A DNA stretch of 64,000 bases from Norana najaformis (taxonomy: Eukaryota > Annelida > Clitellata > Crassiclitellata > Hormogastridae). A program made the translations under genes and the position numbers. Within the stretch, counting starts at the first letter, position 1, and every line of letters starts with the position of its first letter. The stretch lies in assembly GCA_964023275.1 (NCBI GenBank), contig OZ029927.1, positions 24,383,831 through 24,447,830 on the forward strand, in the 5' to 3' direction. The notes beneath the pieces were generated by a model, which had not been told where the DNA came from, searched no databases, and saw nothing but the letters and a program-made list of their open reading frames with translations. Shown here piece by piece: positions 9,446 to 22,196 of the stretch.

Positions 9446-12400
9446 GTATGTTGCACTGCACACTTAAAAATATAGGTAAGAGTGCAAAAACCTTCAAGGC
9501 AAAGGGCTGAAGTATAGAAAAAGGCTAACTCGGCCTTAGGTATGATCAAAAGGCCAATAGCAAGACAACAGATACAACACTGAGGTTGTATGAATCACTG
9601 ATGCGGTCATAGTGGGAATATTGCATCCAGGTGTGAAATCCACATCTGAAATATGATATAAAACAACTGGAGAAAGTGCAGAGAACAAGATCTGAGCTGC
9701 AAAGAAAGATTAAAAAGGTGTGGGCTGACAACGCAGAAGAAAGGAGCAGAGGAAACCTAACCGAAGCTTATAAGATTATCACTGGAAAGGAGGCAGTGCA
9801 GTGGGATAGATTCTTTGAATTGAATTAGCACCAAACAAGGTGCCTGGACACAGGTATAAATTATTTAGTAAACCCAAAAGGCAGAGTTCTTTAATGCAAG
9901 AGTCTTAGACTTGTGGACTGGTTTGATGGCTACTGTCACAGCCTTTAAGAAGCTATGAAGGATTGGCAATTAAGCATTCCCCATTAATTTGCCGTGGTTC
10001 TAACACAGATCATGTCTTCTGAACCAATTAAAACCTAAGAAATTAATATATGCGAGTCTTAAAAGGCAATTAAGTCTGCAGGATGTCAACTGTGGCTTTA
10101 AGGGAACAGCTCTGCATAGGCTAAAGATTTCGACGCAAGCATAAAATTAGCAGTACAACTGGATAAACTGTACTTGTAGTGTAATTTAAACAGAAATGGA
10201 AGTTGCGCAATGAATTGAACTCACAAGACGTGCTATGATTTAGACAGTACAGGTCTATGTAGTGGTGGAAGGCCTATTTTTCCTTGGTTTACAATTATTA
10301 CGAATCTTGTGACTGATGATATCAACAAAGTGTACATTTGATCTCACGAGACTGCAGTATGTTTTTCTGATTAAATTAAATCTGTTTTCGTCTGCTTTTG
10401 GTTGACGCAATGTCGAGCTCTTGTCGGAAAGGTTATTTAGAACTGGAATTATTACTCCGGAGAACTTGCGTGCAAAGAAACTCATCTCCAGTTTTAATTT
10501 CGTTTAATTAGCGATTTCAAAGGAGGGCTCCAACTGTAAAATTATGGCGCAGACGGTCGACCGCTTATTTATTTCGTTCTGATCGGAAAGGCATATTGAC
10601 GGACAAAAACACGCCGCCATTTTCCTTCTGTCGTCTTATACTGACCCAGGATGCGGCATCACCCACGCGTCTAGAGTCAGCGTCGATCGTGGCGCCGCCA
10701 CTCTGCCGCTGATCTATCGAAATCGTAATCGTAATCGTAATCTCGAGATTTCTACGGCGCTCAACGAAAGCTAAGTCTATCAATTGGTACACTATCAGGG
10801 TTGTTCCGCGCCCGATGACCGAGCAGTGGGCCACGGTAGCCTAATCAATTACAGCGTTCGGCTTGTAACGCGGAGTTAACGGGTTCAAGCCTCCCCTGAG
10901 ACGGTTACTATGTAGGTCCTCTGGCAAGTCCATCACTCACAATTGCTCAGAGCCATCGATAGATAGAAAGTGGCGCGCAGTAAATGCAGAAATATTAATA
11001 ACAATGATATAGGTGAAGTTGAAATGTAGCAATGGATCGATGTAACCAATGGTACAAATGGACCACGCAATCTGGATCCATTTTGCACGACCAGATAAAT
11101 TCCAGTGTTCTCTGTCCATGTTTGTTTGGCAATAATCGGCCTACTTTTCGAACAGATCTCCGATCACGACACAAAAACGGCAGTCATGACGAGAAAGTCA
11201 GACACGATGCGACAGAAAACCACTTTCACACAAACACGGGATCACGTTCCAGGTTACTGGGATGGCCTACTTCTTAGAGAGGAATCTGAAAATAGCAGAA
11301 CGAATCGCTAATGGATCAGTTTCAACAGAAAAGAGAAATGAAAAGGTTTCACAAGACAGACAACAGTCATAAGACGCAGCTTAGTGCCGAGTTGGCAGGA
11401 GGTTATTTAGCGGACGAAAAATCGCCGGCCAAATGATCATTTTGTTTACTGCTCGACTTTCTGTATATCTCAGCCATTTGAAGACTCTTCTTCACAAATC
11501 ATCGTCAGGTTTTCTGTTAATCTCTGTCAGTCAGTCAGTCAGTCAGTCAGTCAGTCAGTCAGTCAGTCAGTCAGTCTGTCTGTCTGTCTGTCTGTCTGTC
11601 TGTATGTATGTCTGTCTGTCTGTCTTTATGTCTTTATGTCTGTCTGTCTGTCTGTCTGCCTGTCTGTCTGTCTGTCTGTTTCGCTCAGCCGCTCAGTCTG
11701 TCACTTACACAGATCCTATCCTGATTCTTTCTCTTCCCCTTTTCTCACTTTCTGGTTCAACTCCAAACACCATTCACAATAGCCGTTTGCCTGTCCGCCT
11801 ACCTGATTCTTGGATCTTGATATGGAACCGAACCCTTCCTGCCTATCGATTTTGATTTGACTGTGAATAAGCTGGTTCCTGCGACTTAGCTTTCGAATTT
11901 TTCTAGAGCTGTCTTCTTCTGTCTGCTTGGATCTTGTGCTCACTGTCTGTGAATATTAGTGAAATTTGGCAGAACGTTGGCCAGAGAACATTTGTAGAAT
12001 AATGCAAAAAGAACCTTGGAATGACTTTGTCCAGAAAGCAGTTTCGGAACATTTAGGGGGGAAACATTGGCAGAACATTGTTCAGAGAACACTAGCAAAA
12101 CATATTGTACATTGTCCAAGGAACATTAGCGGGACATTGTTAAGAGAACATTGGCAAACATATTGTGCATTGTTCAGGGAACATTGGCAGGACATTGTGA
12201 AGAGAACACTGGCAAAACATATTGTACAATGTTCAGGGAACATTTGCAGGACATTGTGCAGAGAACACTGGCAAAACATATTGTACATTGTCCAGAGAAC
12301 GTTGTCAAACACTGTCAAGAAAAGAGCCTTGGCTAGAGAAGCCGAGAGTGACAAAGGGCCTTGGCGTGACCGCATCAAGTAATAAATACTCTTTGCTAAT

Positions 12401-15400
12401 GCACCGACGACGTGATACGAAAGAGACTGTCAACGATGGATACAGCAGGAGAGGCATATTCGGAAATATGTACGGTCAATATTTGCAACCTTGGACGTGG
12501 CTGCCGCCGAACTAGCGGAATCCTGGACCTCCTGAGCGAAGAGAGACGTGCGTCACGATGGCTGCACTGGCTTCCTGTTATGTTACAGTTTGGCGAGGCG
12601 TAAATAAGGTTGTTTTTATGTGCATAAGGAATCGCAGTTGAGTGAATTCAGTTGTATTATTCATGAGTCAGCATTCTCTTAAATAAGCCACGACCGGGAC
12701 GCGAACCGGCGTCGTATTCTATGAAACTGGATATGTAGTTGATAATTTAGTGTAGAGAATTTTGTCTGTATGTTCTTTGCATCGGAACATTTATATAGCG
12801 CCTTTTATGAGCATGTCAAAGGCACTGATAAGTTCCTACCTGTAATGTCCTACAAGAGGAGTCACTGCTGTGTCCAGAGCAATTGTAACTTCAACTGTCT
12901 GGTGATGAGTACACTGTGGCCTACACTGTCAAAAGTTTAACGTCGGTTTCGTCAGCAGACACTACTTTGGTTAAATGGCTAATAATTAGTGATAAACTGT
13001 CGAGCAGCAAGCGACAGTTAGTGTGTTTGTGTGACCCTCAGCCATCTTGACCTTTCATGAAAATTTGTACAGAACAAGGTGAGTGACGGAAATGAAGCCA
13101 CCTCAAAAACACACATAATATAATCTAAATTGGCAAAATTTCTCTGCGCTCACTGCACAAAAGCTGCCGTAAGAAAGACCAGCGTACTAAGCCGTGGACC
13201 AACAATCGAGAACACTCGAGTACCCAACACTGTTCTGATATGAGGGACGACAGGAGTCATAACTGGCCGTTCAAACGGGCAGCGGTGGTGAAGGATCTCA
13301 CCCGATTAATTCAATGAAAAATGAGCACGGTCGAGGCCGTACGATCGCTGTAGAAAAACCTGTACATTTGCATTTATATTTTACAAATATTAGGTTGTGC
13401 TTAGACACCTTTAAATCGTTTTTCTCCCACGCTATATATTCATTTTGTTCAATAGCTAGCTACTTTTCCCGTCATCATCCTAGGAGAAAATGTCGACGTC
13501 AACGGCCGTGGCAGCCACAAGATGTCGTTAAACTCTGAATACTAATACAAAAGGCGTGGCGCCCATTCAAAGAGGCAGTGGTGGTGAAGGATCTCACCCG
13601 ATTAATTCAATGAAAAATGAGCAGGGTCGAGATCATACAGTCGCTATAAAAAAGTTTACATTTTACAATTTACAAATGTTAGGTTGCGATTAGACACCTT
13701 TAAATCGCTTTCTCCAGAAACTATATATTTGTCAATTTCGTTGAGTCGCCGTTTTCGTTTGGCAATCCTGGTAAGCTCGACGTCAACGGCCGTGGCAGCC
13801 ACAAGAAGTCGTTAACAACTCAATACTAATACAAAAGGCGTGGTCCCCATTCAAAGGGGCCGCGGTGGTGAAGGATCACACCCGATTAATTCACAGAAAA
13901 ATGAGCAAGGTCGATGCCGTACAGTCGCTATAGAAAAAATGTGTGCACTTACATTTATTGTCCATTGATCGAGTGCAATATTTGTTGGTATGACGGTTGA
14001 GCATGAAGCAGAGATAGGTCGGCTGTTTATTCTGAATAATACATTGAAATTTATACCGAATAATCCATTGATACACCGCTGCGGCTTTTTATGCATCCTC
14101 TTAGCGATGTCTTTTCTATATGGAAAGCATAATACGATGGGACATTAATGTTCCTCAAGAGGGCAGATTCCGAGAGCTTGTATTTCTGGGATCAAGTCAT
14201 GAAACCGTTCGGTCGAACTCTTAAGTTTTCCGTCCGTCCGTCGCTTTTAATTTTTCACCGGCTTCCGAACGGAGGAAGACCTCGCGTGAAGAGAGCGTTT
14301 TCGGGGCCGCATTAATAACATTTTACTTGCTTTGCACTGAGTTGTATTGTCTGTGCGACCAACGCGGTAATTGAATATATGGTTTTGTGGCTTTGGCTAA
14401 ATAAGGGATAATGATGCAAAAATGACTGTTTTATTGAGTGCAGTGTCGGGGTAATGTCTGAATATATCAGACAGTTTTGTGACTTTGACCATCGTAGACT
14501 TCTTTATTTATTACTTATGTAGCGCCGCGTCTCAGCGTGAGGGTGCCGCTTCGCGTCCCGGTCGTAACTTATTTCAGAGCATTGAATCTTGGGCTAGCAC
14601 GGTCCGTACCTGGGGACCTTAAATGGCGTGGCTTCCATTCAAACTGGCAGCGGTGGTAAAGGATCTCACCCGATTAATTCTTTGAAAAATGAGTAGGGTC
14701 AAGGCCATACGGTCGCTATAGAAAAATATGTACATTTACATTTACATTTTACAAATATAAGGTTGTGCTTAGACACCTTTAAATCGTATTTATCCTATGC
14801 TATACAGGCGTCTATATAGTTTCGCTTAATTGCAATCACCAGGTTGAAAGCTTCACTAAGGAAAAGTCGTGGTTAGCTGTCAGTAGACGGGGTACAATAA
14901 ATGGCGTGGCGCCCATTCAAAAGGGCAGCGGTGGTGAAGGATCTCACCCGAGTAATTAATTGAAAAGCGAGCAGGGTCAACGAGGACATACGGTCGCTGT
15001 ATAAAACCTATACATATACATGAACTTCCCAACAACAACTTCAGTGTCGTGTCAACAAACTCTGCGTTCGGCGGTCCGTGGAGATTTTATGGTCCCTCGC
15101 TGCCGTACAACGGCTCTGGCAAACAGAGCTTTCTTGTTTATTGGACCGTCCTTGTGGAACAATTGGCGTCTGAAAATTGGAACTTTTCCTTCTCAAACAG
15201 CGCAAGGAACATTCTAGGTTTCTCTTAAGAAATACCCTTTTAGAACTGTTAAATAGTCATGTTGCAGTGTCCTACATGTGCGGTTTTTAATATGCGCTAT
15301 ATAACTGCTTTGCTACTTACATACATACATACATTCATACATACCTACGTACATACACACATGCATACATACATAGATACATACGTACATACATAGATAC

Positions 15401-18400
15401 ATACACATACATACATACATGCATACACGTACATACATACATACATACACACATACATGCATATGTCGAGTATGTGGTGTTCCATATGGCAATACTGAAT
15501 ACCACATATTCTCACAGTACCATATTGTCATATGGGAATATTGCCATATGGAATTCATATTGCCCTATGAATCCCATGTGGCAATATTCCCATATGGAAT
15601 ACGTGTGCCCTACATATGGGCCCATGCGCTCAGCCAGCTAGCCACCGAGTCGCAGATGTTTCACCTATGCGTGTATTTATTTGATCACTTATATAGAGCC
15701 TTTTGAAAGCCTCTTTAAGGCACTGGAGCCTAGTCCTGTTATTGTTAATTATCTGGTATGTATCTGTTTGTGTGAGCGTGTACGTGTATTCAAGAAAAAG
15801 GTAGAAAATACAGTAATAAAAACTTAAATACATACAGTTGCAAAATTGGTAAAGTGATCACTTCAGTAACACAACAAACCCATCTAATCTAACCGAATGA
15901 GTACAGCGTCGTTATCATAATGTCCAAGATATCAATCGATGGTCGCTTCAAGACAAGATCACAATAAAAATCACAACCCGTTTGTTGAATTCCAATAGGT
16001 CAGAGAAACCAGAAGCCAGGCTACGGTGGTTAAGCAAGTTGAAACAGACGAGTCTTAAGTTTAGACAATAACATATCAAGAATCGTAATCGTAATCTCAA
16101 GATTTCTACAGGGCCCAACGAAAGCTAGATCGCATGAACTAGCTTTTTCGGAGGCGTTCAGACAAAACAAAATCGATAGGCAGGAAGGGTTCGGTTCCAG
16201 ACCAAGATCCAAGTACTACAAAGCCAGCATTATAACAGAGTCTTTTGCAAAAATCAATAAGACACTGTTATTAAAACTTCCATACAGTGGACAACGAAAA
16301 CATGTTTAATTTACACAGGTGATGTTTATAAAAGAGGTATCTACACGGCCGGAGTGGTATTGAATGTCTTAAACAGACAGAGGCGCATTTAACATCGGTG
16401 TACTCGGTGTAAACACCGAGGGATCCCGAGGGCGCAAAGTACAATGGACCCTTTAACACCTTGGTTACATCACGTGAGGCCAAAATCTGAGCGGGCCCCT
16501 AGGAGAGCTTACGCAGAGAAATTGAACTCCGGCCTTGCCGTACTAAGGTGGTGCTAGTCCCAAGCCAGGATAAAGGAGGAGGGCGACGTCAACGGCCTGT
16601 GATGCCATAGGATGTCGTTAAACACGAACTAATAATCCCGAGATATTAGAAACTATAAAAGCGCCTCTGTTAACAGATTCCAATTTATGCGTGTTAAATA
16701 TCTATTGATAGCCTATATATCATTCCAGCACACATTCAGTTTGACGCATTTAGTCAGTTTATAATCTCTAGGGAGCACGTTAACCAAAGCAAGACAAAAG
16801 ATTCTATTAAAGTCAGTTCCACATAATCGGAAACACGTTTAGATTCAGCAGTTCTGCTCCAGACGTCTGGAATTGTCTTCCTGTTTACGTTACTCACAAC
16901 AATATCTCGCTAGACATATTCGTAAAGCGGCTTAAGACCTATTTGTATCGTCTTGCTTTTGTTGTCTGACCGCTTTGTCCCACCCACCCCCTACGATATT
17001 CTGCGTTGGAAGAGAGGTTTCGAAGAATGTACCCAAGGAGGTTTTTCTTGTCTTTGATTGTTTATACCTGTTTGCACCTGATCGAGTAATTGGAGTGCGA
17101 TTATTTTATATCATTACTTTATAGAGGTAAGGTAACGCCAGGTAAAGCAGGTTTAGGTAAGGTTAAAGTTAAGATAATATATTGCAAGACACGTTTTGCA
17201 ATGCTTCTCGCTGGATCTCAAGGCAAGATAACTCAGTTAATTTATTCATTTAGCATTTACCTTACATTACTATAGTTACCTCTTTTAGAAAGGCATGTAC
17301 CTTGCCATCTACCATCTACATAAACTGCCGTCGTTTACTGTTTATAGAAAATTACCATTTACCTCGTCTAACCTTGCTACAATTGCTTTGATTTAATTCG
17401 TTGTTTACAGACGATCAAGTACATTACATAAATTTACCACCAGTTTCCTTTTTGCGCACGAGCATTTACCTTACAAGGCTGCCATTCGTGACAATTTGAT
17501 TACTAGTAATTAAGCTGTTATCTTGCATAATTCTACCTTAATTTACCTTTTTTGTTTACAGGGAGTTCGTACTGCGAAGGAGGTTATCATCATGACAGTA
17601 CATGACTTGGGATGCGATCGTGAGTTTCATCCGTTGGTCTTTTTGAATTCGCGTCGGTTTTCGTTTCTCATTACGAACGCAAGATTAAAAAGTTCGGTTT
17701 CTTCAAGATTATTTTGTTCTTTCCACGTGGGGTTTCGTTGTTGCTGTGTCTCCCTGTAAGAAAATAGTCGACCCCTAAATATTTGATGTTCTGCGAGGCT
17801 CTATAGAAATCTAGTCCGAAAACTACTATTGCAACGAGGGTAAATGAGGGTAAATGTAAATGTACAGGTTCTTCTATAGCGATCGTGTGGCATCGACCGT
17901 GCTCATTTTTCAATGAATAGAGAAACTTGTACTTTTACATTTACATTTACCCAATAAGGGTTAATGTAAATGTACACTTTCTTCTATAGCGACCGTATGG
18001 CATCAACCCTGCTCATTTTTCAATGAATTTTTTTGGGTAAATGTAAATATACAGGTTTTTCTATTAGCGACACTTAATTTAGGACCCCCGTGTGCGAACC
18101 GTACTAGCCCGATATGTTGAATGAATGAATACTGCCTGACAGATCGAAAGTGTGATGCTGGGAATCAGGCAGAGCACAACAAGGAGGTGAAGTTTGCCTC
18201 AGCAGAGGACGATGATGCTAGCTACTATTCTTGATGATGTTCCTCATCCACGATGCTAGCTACGACGTGCTTGAGGAACTCTGATCGTGCTGTCATCCTT
18301 CAACTCTAGCTGGGATTCTGATGATGACGATGAAGGCGAAGGTGACGATGGCGATGATGATGACTGAGCAGGGCAGAACAAAGTGCACCGAAACTTCACA

Positions 18401-18852
18401 TGTGATGTGGGTTGTTTTATCCTATATCGCATGTGACGAGGTCATGCGTATGGCTTGGATCTGCTGCTTCGTTAGGGAAATTGGCTTTCGACTGAATTTA
18501 TAAAAACTAGGAAAATGCTGAAGGTCAGAAGGCCGTGACCTCTATCAGACCCTCTCAGGTATTCAGTAGAGAATAACAAGCGACGACGTTGTTGTTAGAG
18601 TGCTTATTGGATTAGACCTGATTGCGCTGAGTTGAGGGTCTGACATCAGAAGCAGACTAATTATGGTCGTAAATACACCCACCGTAGACGAAAGGAAATT
18701 CAGGCAGGGTATTGTCGTAATTACATCAGCCGTAGCCGTCTGACTTGATTTCTACCTAATCGATGTCTGGATTTCGACCTGGAACCGAACCTGACCTTGC
18801 AGATGAACTCTGAAGAACGTTGCCATCTTTCAATTCGGGATGGAAACTTGTT

Positions 18853-18936
<84 letters not shown>

Positions 18937-19342
18937 TGAACATTGCTTCCTTAATGAAGGCATAAAGATAATAAATACATGGTTTGTATGGATACGATCT
19001 TTTTCAGTATTTGAAAGGTTCTCAAAATTAGCCGAGTATGTATGTATGTATGTCTGTATATATGTGTGTGTATATATATTTATATTTGTGCTGCTACAAC
19101 GACTGATCTTTATAAGCGTAGAAGTGTTTTGTCCGCCAAAGTGTCTCCTGTATTCAGACATTTCTCTTTGAACCTCACGTGTGTTCTCAAGTGCCTTCGG
19201 AGTCTGGACACTCGTGTCTAGAAGATGATGAACGAAAAAACTACGACTGTTTTTGATGGATTTTACAACAAGACGATTGATAGACAGGCAGACAGACGGA
19301 CAGACAGACAGAGAAGAAGAAGAAGAAGAAGAAGAAGGAGGG

Positions 19343-19374
<32 letters not shown>

Positions 19375-22125
19375 AGGAGAAGAGGAAGAGGAGGAGGAGG
19401 AACAGGAAGAGGAAGAGGGAGGAGGAGAGAGAAGACAGAGACATAAAGAGACAGAGAGGAACAGAAAGACAGAGAGCGAGACAGAGACAGACAGACAGAC
19501 ATACATACAGACAGACGTGCATACAGACAGACATGCATACATACAGACAGACAGACATACATACAGACAGACAGACAGACAGACAGAAAGACAAACATAC
19601 AGACATACAAACAGACAGACAGAGATAGCTGCAAAAATCGATGAATGGGAAATCTGGTGATAAACAATACGATAAATTGAACGTATAGTTCTGCTCGAAA
19701 GACGTTGAACCGCGGATGGAAGGAATGTTAGGCTGCTCGACTCCGAACTCTTTGTCTTCGTTCTCTCTGCTCCATCATCCGTTTGCTTCTCTGAGCAATG
19801 TTTGATGATGCTTCAAATGAAAGAATCCTGTCTTTGTATGTAGATTGTGTGTGTGTGTGTGTTTGAGTGTGTATGCGTGTGTGTGCGTGTGTGTGAGTAT
19901 GTATGTTGGTTGGTGTGTGTGTGTATGCGTGTGTGTGTGTATGAGTATGTATGTTGGTCTGTGTGCATGTGTGTGTGATCTATGTATGCATATAGCTGAG
20001 TATGAATGAACATAAGCATCCACGTATTTTATGTATAGTAAGTTAGTCTCGGGCTAACACGGTCCGGATACGGGGACCTTAAATGGCGTGGCGCCCATTC
20101 AAACTGGCAGCGGATTGGATAAATTCATTGAAAAAAGGAGCAGTGTCTAGGCCATATGATCGCTATAGCCAAAATAAAGCAGCTAAACTTCGTAATCGTA
20201 ATCGTAAACTCGAGATTTCTACAGCGCCAAACGGAAGCTAAATCGCATAAAGGAGCTCGTTCACAGGAGCTCAGTCAAAGCAAAAGTGATAGGCAAGAAG
20301 GGTTCGGTTTCCAGGTAAAGGTTCAGGAGCCATAGTGCTGTAGAAAAACGTGTACATTTACATTTTATATTTTGCTGATTGGGTGGAAATGCGTGAATGT
20401 GGTATTGTCGTTGCAGATGCGATGTACAAGGTCTTTGTTGATCATCCGAGGATGACGAGAATACGGGAACGAACGGTTTGGATTCACGTCGATGTTCCTG
20501 GCCAGGGACAGAACATGCCGGATCTGCCGTCAGAGTAAGAACCCCGGTTATCCCACCCCAGAATACAGCAGTACCCTACTCTGATACGACTACGTTTCAA
20601 CGTCCCCCGATTGGTACTTTGGTTTCGGCTGTTTCTAAGTATGTCCCACCCCAGAATACAGCAGTACCCTACTCTGATACGACTACGTTCTCAACGTCCC
20701 CCGATCGTTACTTTGGTTTCGGCTGTTTCTAAGTATATCCCGCCCCAGAATACAGCAGTACCCTACTCTGATACGACTACGTTCTCAACGTCCCCCGTTC
20801 GGTACTTTGGTTTCGGCTGTTTCTAAGTATATCCCACCCCAGAATACAGCAGTACCCTACTCTGATACGACTACGTTCTCAACGTCTCCTGCTCGGCACT
20901 CCAGTTTCAACTGTTCCTCGAGACAGTGCCACTCCTCTTCCAACAAATCCTATTCTGATTCTTCCTCTTCCCCTTATCTCTCTTTCCGCGCCAATTCCAA
21001 ATACCACACACTGACTGTCTGCCTGCCTGACTCTCGAATCTTGACCTGGAACTGAACCCTTCCTGCCTATCGATTTGATTTCTCTCGTCTGTTTTCAACT
21101 TCAAAGTACGCTGTATCTGGGTGATTATGAAGGGCAGCGACAACTGCTGTTCCCGGGTGTGTTTTGTTAGGAGAAGGGGTTCTTCCGTCAGCTCTGGTTC
21201 CGATTATACCACTTGGGATGAATTTCCTGCCCCACCACTCTGGAATAACCCCCCCAGAACTGCGACAGTTTTCTGACCCATCATACAAACTCATCGATGC
21301 TCCACCGCTTGCAATTTCTGCTTCGGCCTTTCATTCAAAACTGAAAACATTCCTCTTTCACATATCCTATCCTGACACCCCTTCTTCCTCTTATCTCTGT
21401 CTCCTCTCCAACCCGAAACACCACCACCCGTAGCTGCCACGCTGTCTCTCCGTCCGAATTTTGGATCTTGACCTGGAATCGAACCCCTTTGCCTATCGAT
21501 TTTGTTTTGACTGAACGCCTCTGAATAAGCTGGTTCCTGTGACGTGGCTTTCGTTGGACGCTGTAGAAATCTCGGAATTACGATTACGATTCCTGATTCA
21601 TTTCATTCTTGGGTATGAGTCTTTCCCCCCAACTGTTTCAACCGCAATCACACCCAAGTGACTACGCAGAGTATCCGCTGCGATGGCATTTCTGCCTCGT
21701 CTTTTAGGGCACTGGGCCCTGGCAATGTCGTTGCCCTTTGGACTTATTTGTTACTCGGTTCTTGATTCATCTGCTAATCCCACGTGGGTGGGTTATTTAT
21801 GACTTCTGAAGTCACGATCTATCGGTCTCTTAATGAACTTTGACGGCTTTCCTCGCACGGAAACTTGTGAATACTAAGAGGTTTTTTGATTGTCAGTCCT
21901 CGCTTGATCATCGGATATGAACGGCACAGTGGGTAGAATTTGATGAATGCCCCCATGAAGGTTTAGGGTTCTGTTTGGGAAGGGCGGAGAAATTAGGTCT
22001 TGGGAAAATGCAGGTTGCTAGTGCGCTGTTTAAGGTTGATTCAATGAAAAGAACGAAAACTGAACTGGTTAATAAGACATGCACATGTAATAAAATTAAT
22101 GAATAATGATTTAGTAGTAGTAGTA

Positions 22126-22196
<71 letters not shown>

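Noticed and set aside
11433-12382. ORFs of 140 and 138 codons (SVSQSVSQS.. and HWQNIVQRTLAKHIV..)
   Set aside because: Both are translations of tandem repeats (TCAG/TCTG and the GGCAAAACATATTG array).
18721-19667. Large ORFs (up to 273 codons) with poly-Ser, Leu-Ser-Val and Glu-rich stretches
   Set aside because: They span (TC)n, (TG)n, (GAA)n and (GACA)n microsatellites; open on both strands in several frames.
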